From: Tetragonia tetragonoides
Taxonomy: Eukaryota; Streptophyta; Magnoliopsida; Caryophyllales; Aizoaceae
Reading direction: 5' to 3'
Length of the DNA: 64,000 nt
Assembly (NCBI GenBank): GCA_038025085.1
Contig: CM076147.1
Coordinates: 32,586,766-32,650,765, forward strand
Shown here piece after piece: positions 24,105-36,600 of this stretch. The notes under the pieces are model-generated. The model was not told the DNA's origin and did no database searches. It saw nothing but the letters and a program-made list of their open reading frames with translations. The translations under genes and the position numbers were made by a program. Position 1 is the first letter of the stretch. The number at the start of each line of letters is the position of its first letter.

Positions 24105-24221
24105 TGTACATTTCCTTGCCAATGAGGTCTTCGGCCTAGTGGTTAAAACTGAGGCCCTCGGTATATTTGGCCTCCGTGCCTCCCTTGGACCCAAAAAAAA
24201 ACACCAAATGTACATTTCCTT
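24105..24221 (+). mobile_element. Very short tRNA-related SINE with 13-nt target duplication
   Basis: The body 24118-24208 has a box A-like GGCCTAGTGGTTAAAAC and ends in nine A plus a short A-rich tail. TGTACATTTCCTT occurs at 24105-24117 and 24209-24221. Box B is not recognisable, so it may be a decayed or truncated SINE. Confidence 0.68.
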
Positions 24222-24390
24222 CACTATGGAAAATAGGACATATGTCTCAAAATTCATATACAAATCTAAATCTCCGCGTCAAACATGGCATGTGATATCC
24301 GTGTATATTTTGGTCATGTCATAAGAATTCTTACTGTAAACTGCACAGTTCTGGCGTAGGTGTCAAACCAGGTTAAAGTGGCTGTCTCTC

Positions 24391-27300
24391 TCATGAACTT
24401 CCACTAGAAGGCCTGCTCGTTCCTTCATCTGAGCTCTGTGATCCAGCCCAAGGACCAGTCCTTGTAGATCCCTGATCATCAAAAATCAAAATAGTTCAAA
24501 GATCAATATATGTCACGTTCAAGTTTCTTGTGCTAAGACCATGCACAATGATACTGTTTTTGTCAAGATAATACTCAAAATACCAAACAAGATTATACAA
24601 TGTAAAGCATCCTTTTACAAAACCTATTGATTATTCTTTGTTCCTTCTTTTTTTTCTTTATGCTGTCTCTTTGTCCTTTTAACTAACACCTAACACAGAT
24701 TCAAGTCAGCAGATTTTAGTGAAGCAAGGGTTGGTGTATGGGAGCTGAAAAGCCATTGGCTGCAGAAATGGAAACAGTACAGTCATTGTATTTGGGACGA
24801 GGGTCGAATGATAGAAAATAAAATGGCCAGTTCTCTTCAAACTCTTCAGCAATAATTAACTGAGCATTCCACATGCAGAGGACTTCTGCACTGAATGTTC
24901 GTTTACTGCTCGGCAGGATCCTTACTGGAATGTTGTACTTGTTCGCTTACTGCACCAGGACCTATTCCTTACATGTTTGAGGACCAAAATTTATTGACAA
25001 TTAGGAATCCAAAAGGTTGGTTTCACAAAAGAAATAAAATTAACAGCACAGTGGCTAACTCAGAATTTTCAAATGTTTTAAGCACAGGCGGGTTGGTAAA
25101 TCATACTGTAAATCTTTAATGACCAGTGCCTTCTGTCTTTATGCTGAAAATAGGAATCATGCAATTCGCAGGGAGACAAATGCTCCTTCATCTCCCTTCA
25201 GAAACCCATATGCAGAATGAAACTGGCAGCAGAAGAAAGAAAAGCTTTAATTTCTACCAAACCTGACTCAACTGTGATGACCTTGCGTTTGGATGAGATG
25301 ACTGCTGTTGGTTAACTTGGCTCGCCCATGGTAACCTTGGTCGTGAAGGTAACGCATTACTTGATGGTTGATATGAACTATAGTTAGTGAAGTAGAAGTT
25401 GTTGCCATCATTACTCATCCCACAATCTCTTAGTCGGCAGAGTTCTGGCAACACAACAGTAGCAAGATCTGGGCGGTCCCTTTTCCTCAGCTCACAACAT
25501 TTCAAAGCAAGTTTAGCAAAGGCAAGAGCTTCTTCAAAGGGCCAATCTTCCACACTCGGGTCCAGCATTTCATTAAGTTTTCCCTGATCGACGGCCCGAT
25601 TAACATGATGACTGAGGCCCATTGGATTCTTCCCTGTGATTATCTGAAGCAACATTATCCCCAAAGAATATATATCAGATTTGGTGGTCAACATCCCCGT
25701 TTGCTGATACTCAGGATCAATGTAACAGAACGTTCCTGCAGCAGAAGTCATGTGAAATTGGGTAACTGTGTCTGCCACAGAAGGTGGGACCAATCTTGCT
25801 AGACCAACATCACTGATTTTGCTCACATAATTGCGATCTAAGAGGATGTTGGCTGGCTTTAGATCACGGTGTACGAGAGGTTCTGGCTTTGCCTGGTGGA
25901 GAAATGTAAGAGCAGTTGCAATTTCAGCTGCAATTTTGAATCGGATTCTCCATGGAATAGAAGGGGTCCCTCCTCTTCGGTGCAGCCTGTCCTCTAAGCT
26001 TCCGTTATTCATGTATTCATAAACCAAGCAGCCATACTCAGGGCATGCACCTAGGAGAAGAACCATATGTGGATGTCTCATGCAGCTTAAGACCTCAACC
26101 TGCAGACCACGTTTGGAAAGAAAGACGACTAATTTAATGTAAGCATAACCATTCTACAATATTAGTGCCCTACAAATGCTCATGCAACCTAGAAAGCATA
26201 CTCACAAAGGAAATAAATAATTTGATCAAAAAAAGTACACCCTGCTTCCTGATAATATTCACTTCTTACAGAAATGCTCCATATAAAGATTCTTCTTTAA
26301 GGCTATTCTCTTTCATAAAAATGCTAATTAATAGGATTGCTATCGGGTATAATAATAATACAAGGGAACCAGGGGGGAGCAAAGTCAAATACTAGACACA
26401 ATAAAAATTCTCTCCAAGCAAATCACATGAAGTTCTTGAAGCTTTATTCTGCAAGCCTGAATTTCAAACTTAGATTTTAGTGTGCTCATAATATTTGTCT
26501 GAAAGGAATAGTGGATGAAGCTCCCTATTCCGCAGAAGGCCAAATCCAAAAGCATAAGCATGCCTCTCTGATGATTCACAATACTCAAAAGACAAATTGA
26601 AAAAAAAGGACTATCTCCAACTAATGTAAATGATATCACACACCCATTGAGGTCACAATCTGTGACAGGTCTTGATAGATTAGATATAAGCAGCATTACC
26701 CTTAAGGTACAGTTATATGAGCAAATAACAATGAAAGCAATTGAAATGAATTTTTCTTGGAGAATTTCCAGTTAATTTCAGTTTTAGTAGTGTAATGTTA
26801 ATTAGAAATTAAAAACAAGGGAAAAGAATATCCATGTTGTTTAAGGTATTAAGATAAGTGAAAGCATATATGAATTGCAGTACCTCCTGTTGGAACTGCT
26901 TCCGACCTTGTGCAGCGTCAGGTCTCAGCACCTTTATGGCAACAGGCGTATGATCCAGTTTACCTCTATAAACAGGTCCATATCCACCTTCACCAACTTT
27001 TAGATGTGGGGCAAATTTATCAGTGGCTTCTTCTATCTCATCTATGGTGTATTTTCTGTACCGTATATCATTGTGAGCTAATGCATTTAATGCCCGGTTC
27101 TTTTCATCTGCTTCTCTCTTTGCCTTCATCTCTGCATGCCTTCTCTTTTGTGCTTCTTTCTCAGCTAACCTCTGTGCTGCCTCAGCAGCTTCCATTGCAG
27201 CTCTGCACTTAGCCTTCTCCATCTCAACAATGGACAGAGCTGATTCTTCAGCAATCCTTGCTTCCTCGTACCTTCGAATTTCATCCCTCTTCCATTGGTC

Positions 27301-30300
27301 AAGCTCTTTAGCCTGAATCATTGACAAGAAATAAATTCCCAAGTTTTAACACAGATACTTGACAGAGTTTCACACTCCTTAAGGATAGTTTCTGCCAAAA
27401 TCACCTTCTGTTTAGCATTGATTGCTTCTCTGCAAGCTGTGCTGTACATATCCATAGTTTGCTTTAGTTCAAGCCTTAAGCGTCTCATCTCTGCCTCCAG
27501 ATCATGCTGGAACACAGAAAAACAATTACACTATGCTTTCCTTGGGTTTATACGGGTATGACAACGTGATATAATGTTGTACTTACAGAGGATGGTGAGT
27601 GACTTTCATCCCTCCTTGAATCACCGACAATTGAAAAATCCAAGTTTCTGGATGTCACATCAAGCGAATTACGGAAAGCAAATGGGTCCAGGATGTCATC
27701 ATCCGATATGGAATTACAGGCACTTGATGGTCCATGACCCATCATGTCAATACTTTCCATTGATGAATTGGCTGGACTTTTCCACGAACTGCACGGCTGC
27801 GGCCTTGGACGTGCAGCCACCCTGGTGCTGTCACAATTCCTTTCCAAGTGATATCTTTCAGATCCGTTCGCAGATCCTCGGAGGGAAGGTGTTCTGATCT
27901 CATTTTAAAAAATTAAATAGATAAGGAGTCCAAGGGACTCAAAAGACAATTTATCCTTGTTTCTACCACCTTCTGTACAGGGAAAGAAATTGAATCTACT
28001 TGAAGTACACTTGGACAGATGTACAGACCCTAAGATGAAAACTGATCGTCCCTGACAATCATGTCATAATTTATTTTTTCAAATGACATGGGTGTCCGGT
28101 GCCCAACTAACCCCATGGCCCTGAAGTTAACGGCCAGGAAAACCTCAGCATGTCATTATTAGATTTGCTAAAATGCCTGCTCTGAAAAACAGAGAAATAG
28201 CTCTCATCCCCCTCCCCTTCCTCCTCCCCACAAGCAAACTAATACTTTAGTAAAGTTTAGCTGGTAAGTAAGACACTTTGGTGACTTCTTCTGCTCAATT
28301 AGATACAAAGTATTATAGCTTTGAAGTATATCTGGATCTTGATGGATTAAAAAGATTTTAAAGCCAATAGAAGTGCGTGACCAATTAGCAAACTAAGGAG
28401 TTCCTTATCTTAAATTAGTACAGAAAGAGAGGGAGAAAACAAAGGAATCGCTTTTTCGTCTGCAACAACACATTATGTCATGATGTTTCATATTTCATTG
28501 CATGATCCTGATCGGGAGTTCTGTGCACAGAGAACTTGCAAAGAGAAAAGTCTAAATTTTCCATGTGGAACCCAATACCACCCCAATGACACTACCACCA
28601 TAAGCAAATATCAGTGGAAGAGAATATATATCTCTTGAACGGAATTGCTTAACGTAAATACTAAATTACTTAACGTAAATATTTTTGTCCAAAAATTTCC
28701 TAAAACGCCCTTTTCATGTGAATCACAACTGCCTTCCCTATTCCTTTTGCTCTCAAGTCTCTTTACCTCCTATAATTCTGTTACCTTCATCCTAACGAAT
28801 TAAATTACAATCACCATAGAATACATTAAGATGGACAATATTTTAGACACAATTAATGATAGTAATCAAGTCAATTAATATTGAATTCCATTCAGTTATT
28901 CTTTTGAGTTAGGATTCACAAGTGACGGTTGCGGTGGCCGGTGGGTGTCATATGAATTACAGTGATGGCGGTTTCAGATGGGTTTGAGAGAGAGAGAGTA
29001 GAGAGAGAAGAACAACTGGAACTTCGCTGGAAGGGTTTAGGGAAGACGGGCACTCGTCGCTTAGTGGTATCAAGCTTTCAGCTAGTCAAATTTTATCACA
29101 TGACATTTCACAAACACCTGGTGTGCAAATGCAAACCCATCTAATTTTTCAGAACTAGAACCCAACAATCATAATAACATGAGAATCAACAAACAAATGA
29201 TTGACATAGAAAGAGAAGAAATCATTTTCTATTCAAGTCATTCTTGTATTCTTTGACTTCATCATCCATTACAGAAAAACCAAGCCCCAAAACCCAAATC
29301 TTAATCCACCCAAAGTTTACACAACGCTAAGCAAAACAAATCTAGTTAAAAGAAAGCTAACCCACACCCCAATTTGAACAAATCAAAGAACGCATACTTT
29401 CATTAATTTATTGTAGCAAGCAACACAAATTGCTTTCTTTACACCATTATCATCAATTCATCATCATCATTACGAAAAGGAAGGGGAGAATAGATGAATG
29501 ACAGAGAGGGAGTGAAAATTGGTTGAGAGAAAAGGAAGGAAGAGAGAGAAAGGGCTGAAAATTACTTAGGGGTATTGTGGGAAGTAGGGATTTACGTTTA
29601 GTAATTTGCGATTTACGTATAGCAACCCCCCTCTTGAATTGTGTTCAAAGATTCCACAAAACTAGGAACGATCCGCTTCTTCCTTCTAAAGTAATAAATC
29701 ATAAGTTTTAAGTGCAGTGCCTACTAACTACAAGTCTACAACAACTCGCCCTTACCCGTGAGATGGACTGTAAGAGACTGTTTCCAGTAGACCTAGAAAA
29801 AAAGGACAGGATTGTACTACTCACCTTGAGCTAATATCCTCTACAAGACCAAGGTCAGCAGATAGTTGATTCATTAGTCCAGGCGCAGTTGGATTCTTGG
29901 GAGGAGTAGCAGTATTTGCAACAGGACGCTGTGCTGATCGTACACTGAGCACTTTTGACTTTGCGATCACATACACAGAACAGAACTCTGGTGCAGATTT
30001 TGTCACACAACTCGGCACATCAGGCTTTTTAAAGGTCCTGTAATTAGCAGCATTAAAGCTTCAGATACTAGGCATTAGAGATTCCTTAATGCTAGTTAGA
30101 GCAGCAAGAAATTACACTGACTTGACGAGAGCATTTCGTGAAGATGCTCCGAGGACAATGTTAGGGATGAAGTTGCTGTTCACATAGTCAAGAAGAGCTT
30201 TAGCTACGTCGCATTCTTCAAGAACAACCTCTTTCACTTGAACCTGGAATTAAGATGCTAACAATGTCAACTTGACTTATTCTTATTGTCTTGTTTCAAC

Positions 30301-31754
30301 TAAGAAGCGCAACATCCTCACAAATATTCATCACTAACAGATGAACATAATTCAAGAATCACTAAGCATTGGTTACATGTACCCAATAAAAATTTCTCCA
30401 ACTCCCTTGAATAGGCTGCTCATATTGGTATTGCTCTATTAGCTTTATTCAAATTAAGGGACCAGGTGTGTGTCTATGAAAATTAGATGCAAGAATGAAC
30501 AATTAAAAAGTGTAAACAAGGTAGGCTTTTAAGGTCGAGGCTATTTATTTCCACTTCATAGAAAGCACACCCACATGTTCTTACTGAAAATTCTCTCTAT
30601 GATAAAATAAAGAGCAAATCAATTAAACCAATAGACTAGCAATACTTTTGACTCCATTTGATTGTTTGAACACTAATAAAGAAACTACGGAGGACAAGGC
30701 TCTCAATGCACCACAATTAAGTTACTGGTTTGAGACAACAAGTCTCAGTTCTCATTTAAGGTAACCTTGGTGGCTTGGTAGCAAATGCCAATGTATTAAG
30801 AAAGGTATCTATTTTACCATGCATCTTCTTATGCATCTTTGTCACCAATAATATCTCTTCATTGTGGAGAAGGGGGTAGAATTCTCAGAGAAGTATATGT
30901 AACTTTCAGAAGTAATCATATTTAGAGCATACCCCTTCTTATGTATAATAATACTAAACACATTCATAGCTTTCTATCTTCAAATATCACTTAACATCAA
31001 TCATAAATGCTTAAGCCCAACTGCATCTAACATATACGCCATAACCAAACTTGCCAACGTTTCGTCAGATTCTTGGTCCCTCGTGCCATATATAACATGC
31101 ACCATCTCTTGAGCAAGACTAAAAAGTTTATCATGGACCTTCAGAATCATAAAGCCGAGGGTACTTGACCTATGTACACCCATTTCTTCTATAAAATTAG
31201 ACCATCACATCCCCCTCCAGTCCACACACACACACACACACCAACAAACAAAAACCAAAAGAGGTGATTATCACATTAGATCTGTATCATATGACTAACT
31301 AACTTTGTAGTTGATTACCGATTTGCGAGCACAAAACCCTCGGTAAGGGATAAAAATCTGTTGTGCGTCAGGTTCAAGAGCCCCATCGCCTCCGCCACAC
31401 GCTGCAGAAGTCCATCCAAAATTAAGGCATGTGAGAATAAAATTTTCAAATATCAAAATAACTCAACAAAATCCAATACTCAAAGCTAAATTCAAAGAAA
31501 ACTGACTAATGGGTTGCTTAATCACAAAATAACCATATCATATCATATCATATAATATTGTACATTATCTAATAAGAGAAAAGAGAGAGATACCTACGAT
31601 TTCTTTGCTTGACATGGATCAATACGAGGAGATTGTTGCCAGTAACAAGATGATCAATTGCCCATTTCACAGCATATTGGCTATACTTATCCTTATCAAT
31701 TGCCACCGCTGTAGCGTTGCTCGGAAGCGTCCCTAAATCATCCTGTTGAGACAT
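24391..31754 (-). CDS. Receptor-like cytoplasmic kinase with N-terminal universal stress protein domain, 776 aa, 9 exons
   Basis: Exons (minus strand): 31598-31754, 31319-31401, 30122-30243, 29825-30037, 27587-27893, 27405-27506, 26884-27312, 25263-26099, 24391-24471; total 2331 nt, phases agree. Residues about 10-165 are a UspA-type nucleotide-binding domain (AVAIDKDKYSQYAVKWAIDHL, then FIPYRGFCARKSVQVKEVVL). A Ser/Pro-rich linker is followed by a coiled coil (about 295-405, EAEMRRLRLELKQTMDMY onwards). The kinase domain has the glycine loop GEGGYGPVYRG (435-445), Lys455 in VAIK, HRDLKPAN (548-555, Asp550), DVG in place of DFG at 568-570, and TSAAGTFCYIDPEYQQTGML. This layout is the RLCK-IX group related to U-box kinases, but no U-box follows the kinase. 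The last exon gives GSTRTGPWAGSQSSDEG to the stop; reading through its donor instead ends after two residues. The ATG at 31754 is the first Met of the USP frame. Confidence 0.9.
28095..28149 (-). mobile_element. Fragment of SINE family B
   Basis: ACTAACCCCATGGCCCTGAAGTTAACGGCCAGGAAAACCTC matches the non-tRNA part of the SINE at 55262-55414 (ACTAATCTCGTGAACCATGAAGTTAACGACCCGTAAAATCTC). The head is missing. It lies in intron 5 of the kinase gene... specifically between exons 27587-27893 and 29825-30037. Confidence 0.5.
28632..29639. mobile_element. Mutator-like non-autonomous element (990 bp) in a kinase intron
   Basis: The element 28641-29630 has inverted ends: left GGAATTGCTTAACGTAAAT, right ATTTACGTATAGCAACCCCC. 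Each is followed inward by a second AAATTACT..ACGTAAAT block. Flanks CTCTTGAAC (28632-28640) and CTCTTGAAT (29631-29639) are a 9-bp duplication with one change. The interior carries GA-rich stretches but no supported gene. Confidence 0.8.
31222..31241. repeat. (CA)n microsatellite
   Basis: About nine CA units in kinase intron 2. The rest of this intron (30244-31318) shows no gene. Confidence 0.95.
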
Positions 31755-31828
31755 GCCCACCACCTGTTTGTGAAAATGCCGCTGAAAACACCAAGTTTTT
31801 GGTTGTTTTGTTCTTGTTCAATTTTGCT

Positions 31829-31910
31829 GGGAGAAACCCAAAGAGAGAGAAAATTGGAGGAAGAGGAAAGAGAAAGAGGGAGGATTTTTCTCTCTTTCTC
31901 TCTCTACCCA
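31829..31910 (-). promoter_or_regulatory. CT/GA-rich leader of the USP-kinase gene
   Basis: Upstream of the ATG at 31754, alternating AGAGAGA and TCTCTCT tracts occur within 80-150 bp. They resemble plant pyrimidine patches or GAGA elements. No TATA box is obvious. Confidence 0.4.
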
Positions 31911-32364
31911 AAACTCCAAAATTCTCGTTGAATTATCCTCTCTCTGAAAATTTTCTCCCCCTCTCCGTTGAGGGCAAACGATTTGACGCGGGAAACCTAA
32001 CTAACTTTTAAAGTTCTACCAAAAAAGTCAAAAATGAAACTTAAATTTGGTTACAAATACTCTGCCCTTTCTTAAAATGATCTTAACATCATTTTGACTT
32101 GGTTGCCATACTTTTTCCCCCTCTCATTTTTCGAGGTTTGTTTAATGGTAGTTATGGATTTACCTCCTAAATATACTCTAGCTAAAAATAAGGCTTGTTT
32201 TTAGACTTTAACAAAGAGCTAGTAGCGTGATATCTATCTTTATAAATGTATTGATTAGATTGTACAGCTCGTGTTATGCATGGTCTTTATGGCTATACGT
32301 ATTATCATGTCAAAAAATTTAAAAAAGTATTCTTACTCCTCATATGTTCTAGATACTTATAAGT

Positions 32365-32623
32365 TACTTCCTCCGTTTTATGTAGATGTTTACATTTGTT
32401 TTTTCACGGTCTCCAATGCACCACTTTGACCGTAAATAATTATAATTGTATGCATATATAAATTATAAAATTATAGTTTTTCAAAAGTATTCTTTAAAAT
32501 GAATCCAATAAAAGCATTTTTACATTATAAATCTTTGTAACTTTTCACTAATTCATGGTCAAAGTTTGTGAACTTTGACCTTGAAAAATAAAGTGTAAAC
32601 ATCTTGAAGAAACGGAGGGAGTA
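32365..32623. mobile_element. Stowaway-like MITE, 255 bp, TA target duplication
   Basis: The element 32367-32621 begins CTTCCTCCGTTTTATGTAGATGTTTACATT and ends AAGTGTAAACATCTTGAAGAAACGGAGGGAG, flanked by TA on each side. The terminus is close to the Stowaway consensus CTCCCTCCGT. It sits upstream of the kinase gene promoter. Confidence 0.85.
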
Positions 32624-32837
32624 TAATCTATGTAATCCTTTTTTTATTTGTTTTTAAATGATCTTTTATTAATTATTTTAATTAGTGTATTTTTTCGTGC
32701 GCTAGCTACTAAAAATCTATTTATTCCTATTTTTTTATTTTGTTTTTAAAGGATTTTCTATTGATTCTTTAATTAGTATATTCCAACGCGATGCTTGGGA
32801 TATAACGAGTGATATACACTTGTAATCTATTTCTTCT

Positions 32838-33176
32838 ATTGATAGGTAGTGTTGTAAATGAACCAAGTTTTCGCAAACCGTTCGCGAACAAGCTCGGTCA
32901 AAACTTGTTTGTTGGTAAACGAGTCGAGTTCCAACGAAGTTTTCGAGCTCGTTTAACAAACGAGTCGAGCTCGAGCTGGACTGTGCTCGACTCGTTTATG
33001 TATTTAGATGTTTATGAACAAGTTCGACTCGAGCTCGCCAACTCAAAAAATATTATCGAACTCGAGCTCGATTATCAAAACTCGTTAGAGCTCGAGCTCG
33101 CCTGCCAAGCTCGCGAACAAGCTCAAACAGAGCAAAGCTCACCTCGACTTGGTTCCTTCACAGCTCTACTGATAGG
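32838..33176. mobile_element. Mutator-type MITE rich in GAGCTCGA, 9-bp duplication
   Basis: The element 32847-33167 runs from AGTGTTGTAAATGAACCAAG to CTTGGTTCCTTCACAGCTCT. ATTGATAGG (32838-32846) and ACTGATAGG (33168-33176) flank it. The interior repeats GAGCTCGAGCTCG and CTCGTTTA. The right end AGAGCTGTGAA (inverted) is like that of the element at 13671. Confidence 0.78.
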
Positions 33177-33185
33177 GCTATATAT

Positions 33186-33439
33186 TCAGGCTCTGTTTGA
33201 TTCACCTGGATAAAACGATCTGAACTGAACTGAAATAAACTGAACTGAATTGATTTTTTAAACTTAATTGGACTCATTTGAAAGTATGCTTTGAGATCTT
33301 TCCGATGACATAATTATCATCATAAAATTATTTCAGAGTAAAAAATTATATGAGTTATAAAGTTACACATGAACTGAACTTAACTGAACTGGACTGAACT
33401 GAATTTAAGTAAAATTAAGGTGAATCAAACATAACCTCA
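33186..33439. mobile_element. Tourist-like MITE copy 1 (CTGAACTGAA family)
   Basis: The element 33189-33436 begins GGCTCTGTTTGATTCACCTGG and ends AAGGTGAATCAAACATAACC, with TCA on both sides. The interior carries GAACTGAACTGAA runs. It is related to the copy at 35593. Confidence 0.8.
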
Positions 33440-33692
33440 ATAGTTGAGAACTGAACAAAGTTTCAAAAACTGACGTCATTTTTTAAATTTCATCAAACCG
33501 AAAATATATACTATCAAGATGAGCAATTTTACCTCAATACAACATGATGGAAATACTAGTGGCATAAACCTCAAAATAGCAATGCTCGTTCTCCAATGAA
33601 CATTCTTGAGACACGTATAATTCAACATCAAAAAATTGTGGAGAAACAGCCAATCCAAGACCTCTGAGGAAATAATTACTACAATAAAAATC

Positions 33693-36600
33693 CTATTTTT
33701 TATTGTTTCTTCTCTTTAGGGCGCTACTTAAAGCTGTTTTAGCAGTCGTCCAATCTTTCAAAGAATCAGCACTCCTCATGAAGGAGCAAACTCCAGGAAG
33801 TGAACTAGATGATGACTTCTTCCGTTCCAAAGCAGATTTCTTCTTGATAGTTGCATCAGTGAGATCACTAGGAGCTTCACTCAACCCATAGCCTTTTGGA
33901 GCATTCATCTCAGCTACCCTTTTCTGATTGGAAAGAGCGAAGCTAGACTTTGAACCTTGAGAACCACTCCCAGTTTCATTTGTTATCTGATCCTTTACTG
34001 TAGCGCCACCTGAAAAGCTGCTCGTTATACTAAAAGCATTTGGTTTCTGCAGGTCCTGCTTCTCAACCATATTAGCAGGTAAGATCTGGGTGATGCTAAA
34101 GGAACTGTTGCTTCCCCCGCCTACAAGCTGTGTCCATGAGCATTTCTGTTGCCAAGAACTGCCTTTGGTTGATGTATCTGAACCTGTATTCGTTCCAGCA
34201 GGCTGAGCTGCAAGAACCTCCGCTTTATTGCTTGGTTGTGATGGTTGGCCATCCAGGTTTTCCTGGACAACATTATTCATTTCTTCGTGTTCCTTGCTGT
34301 CAGATGTTGTCTCCCTACCAGGTTCAGGCCGCTCTTCACCGTCCGAGTCACCACTTGGTGTAATGTGTGCAAGGCTGATTAAACTGCTAACCCCATTACC
34401 AGGTTGGTCTTCCAGGTTTTCCTGGACAACATTACTCATATCTTCGTTTTGCATGTTGTCAGAAGTTGTCTCATTTCCAGGTTCAGGCTGCTCTTTACCA
34501 TCCAAGTCACCACTTGGTGTAACGTGTGAAAGGATGAATGAACTGCTAACCCCATCACCAACCAGTTCTCTCCATCCAGACTTCTGGGGCAACACACCAT
34601 TTTGGACGCTTGATTTCTTGGTTCGAGGTTCTGTTACCATCTTCAACTGTTCCGTATCTTCTTCTGACTCATTTAATTGAGTTTGCAAGCGAGACTTCTT
34701 GCACACAGGAGATGCCTCGTCGTTTCCAATGCTTTCACTACAAGATTTCCTCTTATTAGAAGGTTTTTCCTTTGTTTTACGGATTCCTGGCTTGTTTTGG
34801 GAAGGCAAATCAGAACTCAGCTGTTCATTTGATCTTGCCATCTGCATACACAAATCAACAAAACCTACATAAACACAAGTTCAAGACAAAAAAACCTATC
34901 TTTGCTCTCTGAGAGTTACCAATACCTTTTTTATCAAGCTTGTTTGCAGCTCCCAGCCCTCTGAGAATGACCCACTATTTTGCCCGGCCACCGTATTGAT
35001 CTTTATATCATCATCATCATCTGTTTCATCATCTATTTCAATTGTATCAACTGGGAAATCAGAAGCAGGGATTTTTCCCTGTGCAGCATCTTCAACACCG
35101 TTCCTTTCAGTTCTTGAAGAAGTTTCCTTATCTAGAAGTTTTTTCATCACTGAAGTCATTACATTAATCTCTTCATCATTCATGCCACCATCTTGTATTA
35201 GTGAATCTTGTACTTGTGGTTCACGTGAGAGCTGTAAGCGTTTGGATCCTGAATAAGTTTCCCTATCAGAAAGCCTGTTCATAATTGATTTCTGATCTTT
35301 TGTTTCTTTATGGGTCTCAACAGGATTAGAGTGCTCTGGGCAATCGCAGAAATGAACTGGAAGAGAAGGTGCGTTGACACGCTGAAAACTGTATTTGTGT
35401 TTACCAGTTCCACGAAGAGACAGTGATTTCACCTGCAGCCAACCCGTCAGCAGCTATACTACTCAAATGGAAAGGACTTGGCTCTCATTCTTTCAAAGAT
35501 AAAGCCAGAAGCATATATCTACAGCACCAGCTAGGTCACTGAATTCCGTGAAACAACGATAAATACAACCTCTAACTGAAATAGCACACTAAGGCTCCAT
35601 TTCATTCACTTGGAAAAAACTGAACTGAACTGAAATGAACTGAAATGAATTGAATTGAATTGAATAGAATTTTTTAAGTTGACCGTTAAACATTTAAAAA
35701 TCGCCAAAACATAATTCAATATTGGACTAATTTGAAAGTATGTTTTGAGATCTTTCCGATGACATAGTTATCATCATGAATTTATTTCAGAATAAAAAGT
35801 TTTCTGAGTGATAAAGTTACACATGAACTGCACTAAACTGAATTGGACTGAACAGAACTGAGTTTAAGTGAAATTAAGTTGAGGCAAACAGAGCCTAATA
35901 ACAAAGTATATGTACAAACAGAAAGAGCCAGATCATACTTTTAAAATTCGGATGAAACGCAATAATATTTAGAATGCCCAGATCTTGTCTCCCTCTTCTT
36001 TTCCATCAAATAAAAAAGAGCGCCAAAGTATATTCTAGTTCTTGGAACTGAAGGGAAAAAAATATACACTCAGCTTAAGCTTTAGGTACAGCAGGATACT
36101 CACTATGAGGCACCATTTCTGTACTTATGCTTTAGAGCGAGGGGGGAATCAAAAAGCATTTGGCCTTTAGGATAAGAAGGGATAGAATGGCATGTATAAC
36201 CTTCCAATTAAGAGAAGACTTAATATGATCCATACAAATATATGAAAGCACCAACATAATCCCTTCCTCGACATTGCGTGTCCACCTTTTGTAGCATGCA
36301 CATAAACTTAAGTGGGCATGCTTATTATAATTATTTTCCATGTAACTCCTACATTTTTATCTTCCTTGCTACAAATCCAAATAAACTTGAAAATGAAAAG
36401 GGGTAAGATTTGATCAAACATCACTAGAAAATATATCCTAATTCCATGCCATCCTATGATACATCTACATGTGATTATGTGAATGAAGATCTCATGATGT
36501 AAAAAAATAAATAGTGGTAAGAACTGAAAACCTATATTAATTTTTCATATCATATAGGTCACATTACTTGTGAAAATTAATATAATACTCAAATCTAATA

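Noticed and set aside
25254..25262. Kinase stop at 25254 as the only C-terminus
   Set aside because: A consensus donor lies two codons before it and an in-phase exon with a natural stop exists downstream, so the spliced form is preferred; read-through is kept as an alternative.
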